Assembly (NCBI GenBank): GCA_964020975.1
Contig: OZ026619.1
Span: 92,285,911 to 92,349,910 of the forward strand
Length of the DNA: 64,000 nt
Source of the DNA: Hermodice carunculata
Taxonomy: Eukaryota; Annelida; Polychaeta; Eunicida; Amphinomidae
Direction of reading: 5' to 3'
Under the pieces are notes generated by a model. The model did not search any database and had not been told where the DNA came from. It saw only the letters and a program-made list of their open reading frames with translations. Positions within the stretch are counted from its first letter, which is position 1. Every line of letters begins with the position of its first letter. Made by a program: the position numbers and the translations under genes. Below, in pieces: positions 53,774-64,000 of this stretch.

Positions 53774-56283
53774 CTGCAAAAAAAATCAAGACATATTTGC
53801 GGACTTGAAGTAGTTGGTGGTCTTTTAAAGCTACTCTTTTAACGATGGTGAAATATAAATGGAACCTGTCACAATGTCAATACCAGCTTACCAACAGCAG
53901 TAACAACTTGTTCACTCTGCTGCAGAAAAGGATCCAAGCAATTCGGCAAAAATAGACCCTCTATTCTTTTTTCAACTGTTTACAATCCACTGCTTTTTAA
54001 TTGTTTAACCCTGTTTACACTATATGTTTTCAGCTGTTTACAATTTGCTTGCTTTTTTTTATTGTTAACCCCTGTCTCGAATGTCCTTTTTGGTTGTCAT
54101 TGACAGTAAGTACATTTGATCTGTGGCATGAATTTCATTTTGGCATGGACAGTCTTTGCAGATTCCGTTCTAACGTTTGGGATTTTTCTATTCGCTACAT
54201 TACTGCTACCTCATAGGTGATAATTTCTTTATTGATGTGGTCACTTACATGATTATTCATATCTTACTCCATACTCCAAAGTAACATTATTACGACCCAT
54301 CTGAAATACTTCAACATAATAGATATTTTTCTCGTGAAGAGCTAAACTAATCAATAGTTAATGGAAAAGTGTTTGATTACTGTCATAAAATGTTTTGTGA
54401 CATGGGCTCGTTGGTACACATGGACAGTATGGTTTAAATATCAAATTCTATTCTTTTTCCAAATGAAGTTTTTATCACCCTGTGGGGCCTAGTTTCTATT
54501 GATCACCATGTGCAATAACGCTTTCTGTTCCAAATAGAGCTCTTCTCCCAGTTGATTCTGATAGACAAATTATCTTAAATGGGGAGTCCTTTGCCCCTGT
54601 CTGAAAAAGCTATAATTTGAAGGAACGTGGAGTGCCGCCTGAGAGTGGTGTACACATAATATAACATTTTTAAAACCTAAATATACTACTAAAGATACTC
54701 CAAAACGCATGCGCAATTATCATTAAGTTAAGGTTTGAGGTCAAGATATGGATTCACTTCCTTCATATAAGTACCAAAAGGTTGATGACACCCATCTGTC
54801 AAAGAGCTACTTGTAACTGAGTACCTTGCCATTCGCAGGTACAGAAAGTTACATGAAGGTCTTGCGTTGCACAACTACACGCCAGTTTTTGTTGCTTATC
54901 ACACAGAAGATACTCATAGTTTAGTTCACAATACTTTACCACGCAACACTTTTGAGCGATCCGATCTGTTTTTGAATATGTGTACCCGGGTTTGTGTCGA
55001 GAAGGTCTGTCTTATTATTGATAGATGGTCTCTGGTTGCTGTTGCCAGAGATACTCTTGATTATCGTCACGGCTCGGTTCAAGTGCTTACCTAACATCTA
55101 AGGTTTGGTTCGTGGCTTATATACATACTTGTGCAAACTAAGGAACACCTATAACTTAGCAGCCTTTGAGCTCACCACCCTCATATGTATACTTTAAATA
55201 AACCACGATGTGTTTCGCTTTATGTTGCAATTACAGGACAAATATGGTGTAAGAAAGTTGTTGAATTGACATCAAGGGTTAAGTATCCTGGGTCGAAAAT
55301 TAAGCAAACCCTCTGCTGAATGACTGGAATAACCCCAGAAACCCATCCCTTGTGCCAGCATAATTTATACGCGAGTAAGAGCAAAACATAATGCTTTTGG
55401 CAAATGCTTCAAACAGTCGTTCTATTTTGGTGGTATAGAGATTTGGGCTTGCTCCGACAAATTTCAATGAGAGTCAGCGAGGGGATTAAATATGGCGCAG
55501 TCTGGTCTGGTCTTCTGAAGAGTCTACGTCCGCTGTCCCTAATCAAAAATGTCATGCAAGCACTTTATTGGGCAGTTTACTAGTCTGTTGGTCACTGAAC
55601 ATATCGGTTTTGTCTATGAACTCAATGATTATACCTTTGGCCGCGAGCCCTGTGCATATGGCAGATTAATGACCCACGAACTGGTTCACAGTAACTCATT
55701 CAGGTAAAAAAAGACTCATGTCCACAGGGTAAAAGCGACCGATAAGTTGATGAAGAAAGTTTGAGTTGTCTCCGCCATAAGTGTATCCTCTTGTAATTTC
55801 TGGCCGTTGTCTCTAAACTTTGTAAACCCAAGAGCATAGTTCTGCTAATCGCCCCCTTTAACGGTTTGGCCATACAGAGTGTTTCTATCATATAGGAGTA
55901 TATTTTGGCCCATTTTTTATCTTCCACTCCATGGGAAAGTATCTGTGGCTCTAAAAAGACCATAGGAATAGTTCAATGAGCTCTAAAAAGAAAACTAGAC
56001 CATGATCAGACTCAGTTTCCACGTTGCAGGTGGCCACACACTCTTCAGCTGGGATGCAGTGATCTGTATGTAGATGGGAGCCCCGCTAAGCCGCATACTA
56101 TGCTAACTTGAACAATATTTCTCATATAGACCCGATTAATTGCACAAAATACCCCCTGCAAACTTTACTGACGACACCTAAGAGCTTTTTTTTTAAATGT
56201 GTATCAATGAAATCGATCGGACTAGCACATGATCTAAGTGCGGCTACCTGGTGTAACAGCGAATGTGTGGAAATTAGGCTCAC
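53774..56283 (-). other. Formin intron, 2.5 kb
   Basis: This is the intron between the two right-hand formin exons, bounded by GTGAGC (56283) and TTTTTTTTGCAG (53774). I see no gene, LINE or TTAA MITE in it, only unique AT-rich DNA. Confidence 0.9.
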
Positions 56284-56759
56284 CTTTACTTAACTTGCGA
56301 GTGTAGTCCTGGTTCTCCACGATAAAGTCCAGACCATTTTGGGAGTTCATGACCGCCTTTACGCACCTCACACATTCAACCTGCAAAAAAGCATCGACGA
56401 ATTTTTTGGCCGCTCCCTCACACAGTTGTTCCAAGGCCTGCAACAGTACTCCTAGGCCATCGGCTTGTAAAAACTTGAACATCCATTGCGCGTTGTTGTT
56501 GGATAGCTGTCGCCTCAACGTTGAATAAGTATGCACTGTTGGTGATCGTATACACTTTAAGCTACTCTCTGGGTCGATGAAATCACGGTTGCTATTTGCT
56601 TCAGGACTTGTCAAAGGGACCCCAGGCACACTGGAACAACCAATAGTGGCTCTCTTTACAAGCAGCCACCGTTGCGCTGGTTCACTGATCGCTGTATTGA
56701 GAGACCTTTCAGGACTGCTCGAGTCTACAAAAGCTTGTTCATCCTGCTCAAAAGTTTCC
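56284..56759 (-). CDS. INF2: INF2-like formin, exon with start of GTPase-binding/DID domain
   Basis: This is an internal coding exon of a formin most like inverted formin 2, an actin assembly and severing factor that in vertebrates acts at the ER and plasma membrane. Minus-strand reading gives 158 whole codons plus split codons at both ends. The first ~65 residues are a poorly conserved, Ser/Glu-rich leader. After it come SLKCIRSPTVHTYSTLRRQL, WMFKFLQADGLGVLLQALEQL, VECVRCVKAVMNSQNGLDFI and NQDYTRKLSK. These match, from memory, human INF2 residues of about 35-130 (PSVVNYSGLRKRL, CVSCVRAVMNSRQGIEYI, NQGYVRQLSQ). The acceptor is TGTGTTTCAG before 56759 and the donor is G|GTGAGC at 56283-56282. 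The exon ends in phase 1, which fits the next exon exactly. There is no suitable initiator Met ahead of the conserved block, so a further 5' exon is required. Family assignment is firm. INF2 rather than another DID formin rests on the close residue match. Confidence 0.92.
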
Positions 56760-56923
56760 CTGAAACACACACACACAAAACAATTAATTGTTTATTTATT
56801 TACCGTTACAACAAACTTTAAGGGGTAATCATACGTCATGTATTAGATATGCTATAAAGATGTTTAGACAGGAAAGTTATTCATGAAGAATGTCACACTC
56901 TTGCTCACACATCATTTTACCCG

Positions 56924-57146
56924 TTAACTCTTTCACCACCGAATTCGACCAAAATCGCTGTGCCCTGAATTGACATAACGATACAAGATCAATATTCTTC
57001 ATAAACCAACCTTTCATTCAAGTGCCAGCATACTACAGCTGAAGAGACCATGACAAAGGCTAAAGTCAACAACTTTCCTTGGCGCGCTTTGGACGCATTG
57101 AAGGGGCGCCAACAACTCGGTCAAAACGTGGCACTGAGAGTGTTAA
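56924..57146. mobile_element. TTAA-type MITE, copy 10
   Basis: 223 bp bounded by TTAACTCTTTCACCACC (56924) and GTGGCACTGAGAGTGTTAA (ends 57146). The left inner arm GTCAACAACTTTCCTTGGCG starts at 57065. The right arm has lost its pairing. The body word TTTCATTCAAGTGCCAGCAT closely matches TTTCATTCAAGCACCAGCAT in copy 8. Confidence 0.78.
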
Positions 57147-60100
57147 CAACTCTCCATGTGCTGCTTTCTCCCAGTTGAAACAGGGTTTAGGTCAGTGGCT
57201 TGTTTTTCGTGTACTTACCTTACAAATATTTTACTGATAGATCTGGTGATCGTTTATAGGAATCGGTTTTCTCATTCGCGTAGGTTTTCGCCGCTCTTTT
57301 CTCGCTGCGAAAAACTTTCAATTTACAATATACTATTTTAAGGGGGATCTGCTGCAGTCTTTCTTAACATACACACATAAATACTAAGGCTTACTTACGG
57401 TAAGTACCATTACTTGTAGCCGGGATCGTTTCCCCCTCTTAACCGCAAGGGGTTAACTAACGTACGCCATTATGTTATATTGTCGGCTTATTTTGAAACC
57501 AGCCTGGGGACAGATGATAATGCTTTCATAGTGAGCGACAATAGAACAGATAAAGGGCATGCAACTTTACATAAAAAAGACACTAAAGAGTGCAGCCAAA
57601 TTACTCGCCTTTTCATGCTCCTGCCGCCTACCTTTGCATATCGCGACTGACCTTACCTAGCATAATTACTCAATCATTCCGCTCCTTTACAAGGAAAATT
57701 CCAAAACCAATAAATTGGTTTTCTCCCCAGTGTTGTTTTTTTTTTGGGGGGGGGGCATTTTATTGGTGTAATAGAGTAGTGGAACTTAACTTGCCAGTAT
57801 TATTGAATATTACGCAAGCCATAATAGAAACTTCATTTATTGGCTGAACGTCATGTGATTCTTCTTGTCAAATACATGTACGTCCATTCCAGCATGTTGC
57901 GAGTCATAGTAATATGAACAGGGAATCCTTTATTTGGCACCATCATAAAGGTTGCTATCCCATACTGACGCATATTTGATCTTTTATGCTAGATTCTTGA
58001 AAAAAAAATGGCATCTGCTCTTGCAGTAATCTTTAATGTTGAAGGTTGTTGCGTCACTACACCATGTACACATGGTTCCAAACTAATATGGTGTTGCACG
58101 GTTCCATATGCAAAGGCGCCATCTGCATCGTCCAAGACTTCAGTTGATTAGTTAATATGATTGTTTTCGTGAAACCATATAGATCTTTATCATTCAACAT
58201 TATTTTCGTCTCCGGCTTCAGCCTTACTTATGTCATAATTTCGATTTAAAGTCGGCGAGCTTTATCATTATGATCATCAGTGGTAGTGGTAGTAGTAATA
58301 GAAGTAATAATAGTTGTTGTTGTTGTTGTAGCAGTAGCAGAAGCGTATTTTTCAATAGTTCTTGTTCATTGTTTTGTTTAAAACGAAGATTGTATGGGCT
58401 GCTAAACTCCTGGTTATCCACTCAGTGAAACGGAAAGAAAGAATATCCATGACAGCACAACATTTGATCAATTTGCAAATAAAACAGCTTTTTTTTTTTA
58501 ATCTTTTTTTGGATGTTTGTAACAAATATATTTAAAGTCATTTGTGATAAAATCGGAAAAGTTATACCTAAAGAGAAAGGCATATTTTTCTCACCTGAAC
58601 GCTGATAATAATTCTATCGGCTTCTTCAGTCAACCTTTTATTTACCCTGTTTTATGACAAAGTTATTTAATCTTCGAAAGAGTCATAAAATATGACGTTT
58701 CATCATTTAAAGTCGGTTGACTATAAAATTTGCAATATATTGTATTTTTCTGTTATATATGTCATGGCATATATCTTCTAGGATTTGGCCAGTGATAAAT
58801 GTTTAATTATCTAATCATCCAACTTATATATATACCGCAGGCTTTAGCAAGGTTTCTGCTCAAGATTTCTGTTCGGAATCTGTTGAACTGCGGAAAGGTG
58901 GCATGCCAACATGTGGTAATTGAATCTTGTGCCCGACCTGTAACGATATTCAACATTTTCCGATTGTTGTCATCCAAAGCAATATTCTGGAATGAACGTC
59001 TAAAGTTAATATAATGTAATAAATGCTATCAACTTTCTGGACATGTGGGCTCGTGTTACATGCTTTGGGGTGTGATCCATTATATTCCTTACTGTGTTGA
59101 AAAGTTTTCTCTCTACTCTATAGTATCCTGTGGCATTATCAGTCAGGTCTCTTGACAAATGACATAAAAATGACCGTCGGTGATTAAATGATGTCAAATA
59201 TTTAAGATGCGTCTCTTCGGGCATTCGGGTAGAGAGGACTTCAATCGGCTTGATCGACAGACGGGGTTAAAGTTGACCAGCAAGTAAAACTGACTCGAGT
59301 TCCCTCTTGATCTTTGAACTCTACATATTGCCAAGGGATCCTAATATTAGTGTCATCAAGCCAAAGAGGGTCCTTTTCAACCCCCCTATGACTTTCTTGC
59401 CTCGTAAGCAGACAAAGCTCCGTAGTGGAAAGAGAAACACGGAGACCAGTCTGTCTTACAGGCAAATGAGGTTCTGTGCATTAATAACTGTACATGGTGT
59501 ATCGTACCTCCACACCATCACCCCTGATCCCCTCGGTGCAAATCTGCCCCCGAAGTTCCTGCCCGCATGATCGTGTATACACGGCAAGACACAAAAATTG
59601 TAACTAAATGTACCCGCTTGTCTGAAAATAAAATATGGTCTCAGAAGAAAGATCTTCATTGTATGCACCTTTAAAAATGTACCTCTGTATCGTAAACATC
59701 CAAGTCTTTATGTAATCAAGCAGCTAAGGTTAAGCATTTACGGGCAGCGAGTTACCAAAAATGTCATTAATGCATGCTTCCCATACATGTACGGGTTCAA
59801 TGAAAAGTGTGAGCTATGCAGCTTAACATTTTCAGAGCAAAGAGAGAGAAAAAAATAATCTTATTCTCGGTGTGCTGCAGTGATCGAATGACAATCAACA
59901 GAGAAAATGGCTGATTTTTCTAAGAAAAGTCAAGCAAATGAATGTAACGACTATTTCTCGAATGCAGCATTGACAAGAAGGATCTAACTTGTACATTATG
60001 AAGATTTTTTTGTCACTTTTTTATCGTCTCTCAGAGCAAGCTCAGTTGACTTAAGTAACAAACATACTTTTGCGACCAAATGGGACTACTGAATTGATTA

Positions 60101-60826
60101 AGGCAATATCAACTTGTTCACTAAATATCTGTCACTTTTGCCTGGCCAGGTTTCTCGACCCACCTCAAAAGCAAGGACCACTGAGGTGTACCCAATGATA
60201 AGCATGTGAATTACCCTAATAATGTGCCAGTTTCGTGGGCTATTAATTCTGAAATGCTCCAATAGCGATTCGGTAGCACACAGAAGTGACCTTTGACCCC
60301 AAAGTTAGGGCCTGTAGCAGCTTAAACAGCCAAAAAGAGAAGAGGAACAATCGCTAACAACTGTCACCCAAGGCATACAGTTGTCAGGAAAAACATGTCC
60401 AAATTGACATTGTATTTCATCTAGAAACACATGGCTTCGGGTCAGGGTGGATGGATGTCAAATTACGGAAAGTAAAGATTACGGTATCCCCTATACCATT
60501 TATACCGTTTGCTCTTGCTCGCTTTACTTCATTTCCCTGCCACTTGCATGATATCGTGTTCTGTTCACGAGTCCATCTGAATCGGTCACTGTGTATTGAC
60601 AAAGCCGCATCGAGCGTTCAACTGACGCCAAGATCTCCATTGCTGATGCTTATACGATGGAACTTAAGACATCTGTAATATAAGCTTGATACCTCCAGGG
60701 ACAAATTTCAAATGAAAAATAGAAGAAACTTCAACAAAAGGTGCTGCATTTAGAGTAAGTTATGTGTGTGACCTCATGTTTTGACGGTCTGGCTCCCTAC
60801 CTTTCATTGGCTGAAACTTCGTGTGT

Positions 60827-61145
60827 ATACATCTCTTATTTTATAAGCCAAACTGTGCTGAAGAACATACCGGCCTAACATGATTTTCCCTGGACTACAA
60901 ATGGATAATAACGCTGCTATAGCAGCGTTATTATTCATTTGAGTCGCTATTTAAGGCCCGTTTTCGCCACCACCACAAATTTGTAGTGCTATGCCACACC
61001 AGTTCATTGCGTATCAACTTTTTTTCCGACCCTTTAACTGAGCAATGCACAAAACTAAAAATCAAATCCATTTGTAGTACAGAGAAACTCATGTTAGGCC
61101 GGTATGTTCTTCAGCGCAGTTTGGCTTATAAAATAAGAGATGTAT
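60827..61145. mobile_element. Foldback element with 57-bp arms
   Basis: Arms 60827-60883 and 61089-61145 are inverted repeats matching at 56 of 57 positions (one C/T difference). Between them, 60905-60934 is a perfect 30-bp palindrome centred on CTGCTATAGCAG, and pairing extends to 60899-60940 with a single G-T. There is no protein-coding capacity and no clear target duplication other than a possible TA. The near-identical arms point to a young non-autonomous DNA element or recent arm homogenisation. Confidence 0.88.
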
Positions 61146-62354
61146 TCACTAAAGCTATCTCGGTGAAATTGATATGCAGGAACGAACCACAATGATTACA
61201 AGCTCCTGTGACATGAGAACATCTGTGTTGATATCAGAACTACACATCTAAGGAACGTGTCAATTACACCTTTAGCGGTCCTCCGGGAGCATAAAGTAAG
61301 ACTGAAAAAAAAGCATACTTAGATGGAAGGCGCGAAATTATTCCGGAGTGACTCGGCGATGACAACAACGTCACCAGCATAACGATATGCTGGGAAACAG
61401 CGTGAACTCCCACCTGCAATGTCGTACGCGCAGATACAACGAGAGCAGGAACTACTTCTCTAATCGCAAGCAGTATTATGAAAGTCATGATAAGACATGC
61501 TTATCAAGATTAACATACCATGCCCAGTATGTGAAGGATTTTTGCTGTTTGTCGAAAAGAAAATTCCCAGGTGTCACGCGGAAGTTCAATTTTTGTATCG
61601 TTGCGGTAGCAGTTCACACATGAGGAGTGCGGGTAACTTACAGGAGGACCCTCTTGGTTCTTCTTCTGCTTTAAGATTTATTTGGACTGTCTTGGCTGCA
61701 GATCACAAATCATAAGGTACAGGCGACTTACTCAGGGATCCGCTAGGGCTAGGTCCTTGTCCTGCTTTTAGATTATTTTGGATAGTCGTGACAGCAGATG
61801 GCAAAAATGATGTGCAGGTGACTTACGCAGGGACCTCCTCGAGGTCCTTGTTTTACTTTTCGATTATTTCGTCGCCGTGACAAGTTGCATAAAGACTATT
61901 TATAATTTCAGATACCAAATTACGCCTACTTGTTGTGCATGCCATTTCCTCAAATTTAGGTAAAACATGCCTTGTACACGTTATATTTGTTGTACACAGA
62001 ACGTAGTGCGGTGGAAGTTTCCCGGTAGGCTCTATTCTGATGCAGGTAATACTAGAAATTTTGCCCTAAGGTACGGATAGTGAGAAAATTAAGAAATAAT
62101 GGCTAGTAAAAAGTGCGGAAAATAAAAGGGCTCCCAACACAACTTAAGCAAAAAAAAAATGCACAGTACGCCAGTACAGAAAATCCTTTCATCCACTCCC
62201 GCCCCCCCCCCCCATGACAGTAAGCTTGTCCTTCGAACTATCGCACTATGCTCCACGCATTCCACCTTGCAGAAAGCAAACCGAGCACCACATTTCTGAA
62301 GCTTCTTCGCCCTTCCCCAGTAACCGTAACAGGATACACCAAAAGCAGGCCCAG

Positions 62355-62608
62355 TTAACCCTGTCCCGTTGAATTTGGACTGAGTTTAAAACTAAGTTAA
62401 CAGGTTTCGTTGGCGTCCAACCCACTCCAAGGAGAGCTGTTGACATGGGGAATGTTATTTTGACAGGTTTAATCTGCAATTCTCATTCAACTCATTTTCA
62501 TTGTTGAAATAAATAAATGAATAAATAAAGAATAAAGAATAAAAAAAACTATGAAGCAGACGACATTTGATGAGCCAGTTTTGGCTGGTTTACGGGAGCA
62601 AGGGTTAA
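62355..62608. mobile_element. TTAA-type MITE, copy 11
   Basis: 254 bp bounded by TTAACCCTGTCCCGTT (62355) and ACGGGAGCAAGGGTTAA (ends 62608), both TTAA intact. The inner arms (62396-62413 and 62427-62444) pair imperfectly. An A/T-rich tract (AATAAATAAATGAATAAAT) interrupts the right half. Confidence 0.8.
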
Positions 62609-63250
62609 AATGGAGGGATAAGGCCTCCTGTAGCTTTCTATACATACATGTTGAATCGTAATTACCAACACAACCCCGTAATCGGTTCCTTTGAACAAGG
62701 ACATTGACTTTAGGTTCAGAGCTTAGGGCCATGTATTGGTGCTTAACTAAAAGATTACATCTATTTTAAGAACCCTCCAATTTAGAGGTCAATTGTCAGT
62801 TGTGATACAAACATTGTTTCGATGCTCTTATGGGTAAGCAAGCCGAAGTAAACGTTTTAAGTTGTGTTGTTTTGACCATCTGACTCTTGACAATATTGGC
62901 GTTTCGACTTAAGTCAGTTTGCCTGCTTAGCTGTAAGGTCATTTTTGTATCTGATTGGCGGTCTGTCCTAGTCCAAAAGTCAAGGGTCCTTGATACATGT
63001 ATATGCAACATAGTAATATAAATGTGGTTCTTTCAAGCTCGATATTTCACTTGATTTTACTTTTACTAAGACTATTGGAAAACATAATGCTGTATACTTT
63101 GGATATATTCCTCGCAGCAGACAGGAATTAATATATACTCAAATATACATATCGTAATAAGGCAGAAAACAGCACAGAGACACGCAACGATATTTGTGTT
63201 TATATGTAACAATATATCATGCGAACAAATATACAAACGCCTCCTGCCAG

Positions 63251-63287
63251 CACCACAACCCCACCCCCACCCCAACCCCAACCCCAG
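63251..63287. repeat. CCCCA-rich stretch
   Basis: Short runs of CCCCA and CCCCAA units. The minus strand is G-rich with four or more G4 runs and could form a quadruplex. Confidence 0.85.
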
Positions 63288-64000
63288 CGAAGTGTAGTGT
63301 CTTTAGTGCCTTGCGCCATCTGGCATCACTGACTCTGCCTGCGCAGGCAATTCACCTCTTGCCACCCAAAATATTCTTTCAGGGGTAAATACAAGTGACC
63401 AGACGTGGGCCCTTGCAGGGGATGATATTGGTGATGATTCCATTGTTGAATGTTTCATTAAAAATCGACGAGCGTCTCTGTAGCGTAATAATGGGGACCA
63501 CATGTACATCCAGGACTTTCTGTGGACAAGTTGTGTCAAGAATGTCAGATGAAACTGCCGACACGCACACAACCATGTAAAAGATGCCAATTATGTGTGG
63601 TCGTATTTATGACTTTCATTATGTCCTGGCTCTAATTGACATGTAACCACAGTCGCAGACCTGGTGCTGGTAGCAAGTCCCGTAAATAATGTTGATGGCT
63701 CAGTTGGTCACAGGGCATTGTTTATTGCGTAGGAAGTTTTACTGTGGGCCTATTAATGTAATTATCAATGACGAAAAAACTGGATCTTTGGCGAGAGACT
63801 GGATTTCATCATATCCTATCACAACACCATGCATACAAATAAGAGATAGATATGGGGATGCATACAGGTATAATTAAAATTAGGGCCATAACTTGAAGGA
63901 TTGTGGGTGTGGACGAAGCAGGAACCTCCAGACCTCCTCCGTAATATGTTTACTGTATGTTAACCGCCAGATCTTGGTTTGGAAACACCAGTGTCCGGTA

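Larger units (their letters stand above)
56760..64000 (-). other. Upstream intron or 5' region of the formin
   Basis: The exon at 56759 begins in phase 2, so at least one coding exon lies further right. I could not identify it here, and I see no clear promoter or start codon. The stretch holds two TTAA MITEs (56924-57146, 62355-62608), a foldback element (60827-61145), an imperfect GTA/GTT repeat near 58275-58345 and a CCCCA-rich stretch (63251-63287). The rest looks like plain AT-rich non-coding DNA. Confidence 0.5.

Noticed and set aside
59241-59465. Minus-strand frame ending in FKDQEGTRVSFTCWSTLTPS
   Set aside because: Looks somewhat protein-like, but matches no formin segment or known domain, and there is no convincing splice context.

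Overview
The window is animal nuclear DNA, AT-rich and dominated by introns and repeats. It has no operons, no rRNA, no intact tRNA and no CRISPR. The only host gene I recognise lies on the minus strand: an inverted-formin-2 (INF2)-like formin. Three coding exons are visible, at 56284-56759, 53658-53773 and 19768-19927. Their reading phases join exactly, and together they encode an N-terminal GTPase-binding / diaphanous-inhibitory (DID) armadillo region very like vertebrate INF2. The first intron is 2,510 bp, the second is 33,730 bp, and the third runs off the left edge (at least 19.7 kb). About 87% of the window is therefore inside this one gene. The initiator exon was not found and may lie to the right of 56.8 kb or outside the window. 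The FH1 and FH2 domains are not here and should lie to the left. The intron sizes, the LINE and MITE types and the invertebrate-like divergence of the formin suggest an invertebrate with a mid-sized genome, perhaps a marine deuterostome or lophotrochozoan. I cannot name the species.

Layout. 1-19767: formin intron with a 5'-truncated LINE (3211-4367), a 67-copy TATC array, AT and GGT microsatellites, a short perfect hairpin and two TTAA-type MITEs. 19768-19927: formin exon. 19928-53657: the giant intron. It holds most of the MITEs, a GCGCGAAA-rich palindromic MITE, several two- or three-unit tandem duplications, a LINE with another LINE nested in it (28.8-30.8 kb), a further LINE (32271-33255), a tRNA-like SINE head near 44.2 kb, and long T/G, CT, AT/AG and AAT/ATT simple repeats. 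53658-53773: formin exon. 53774-56283: short intron. 56284-56759: the exon carrying the start of the GTPase-binding/DID region. 56760-64000: upstream intron or 5' region with two more TTAA MITEs and a 319-bp foldback element enclosing a perfect 30-bp palindrome.

The best new observations are in the repeats. (1) Three LINE insertions share one 3' end (TTTAAACCA), and each is flanked by a readable 11-12 bp target-site duplication. One has landed inside another LINE. (2) A family of about 180-260 bp foldback MITEs has TTAA ends (piggyBac-like target) and an internal hairpin. In several copies both arms of the hairpin carry matching substitutions, so pairing is kept while sequence drifts. I found no convincing new protein system in this window.
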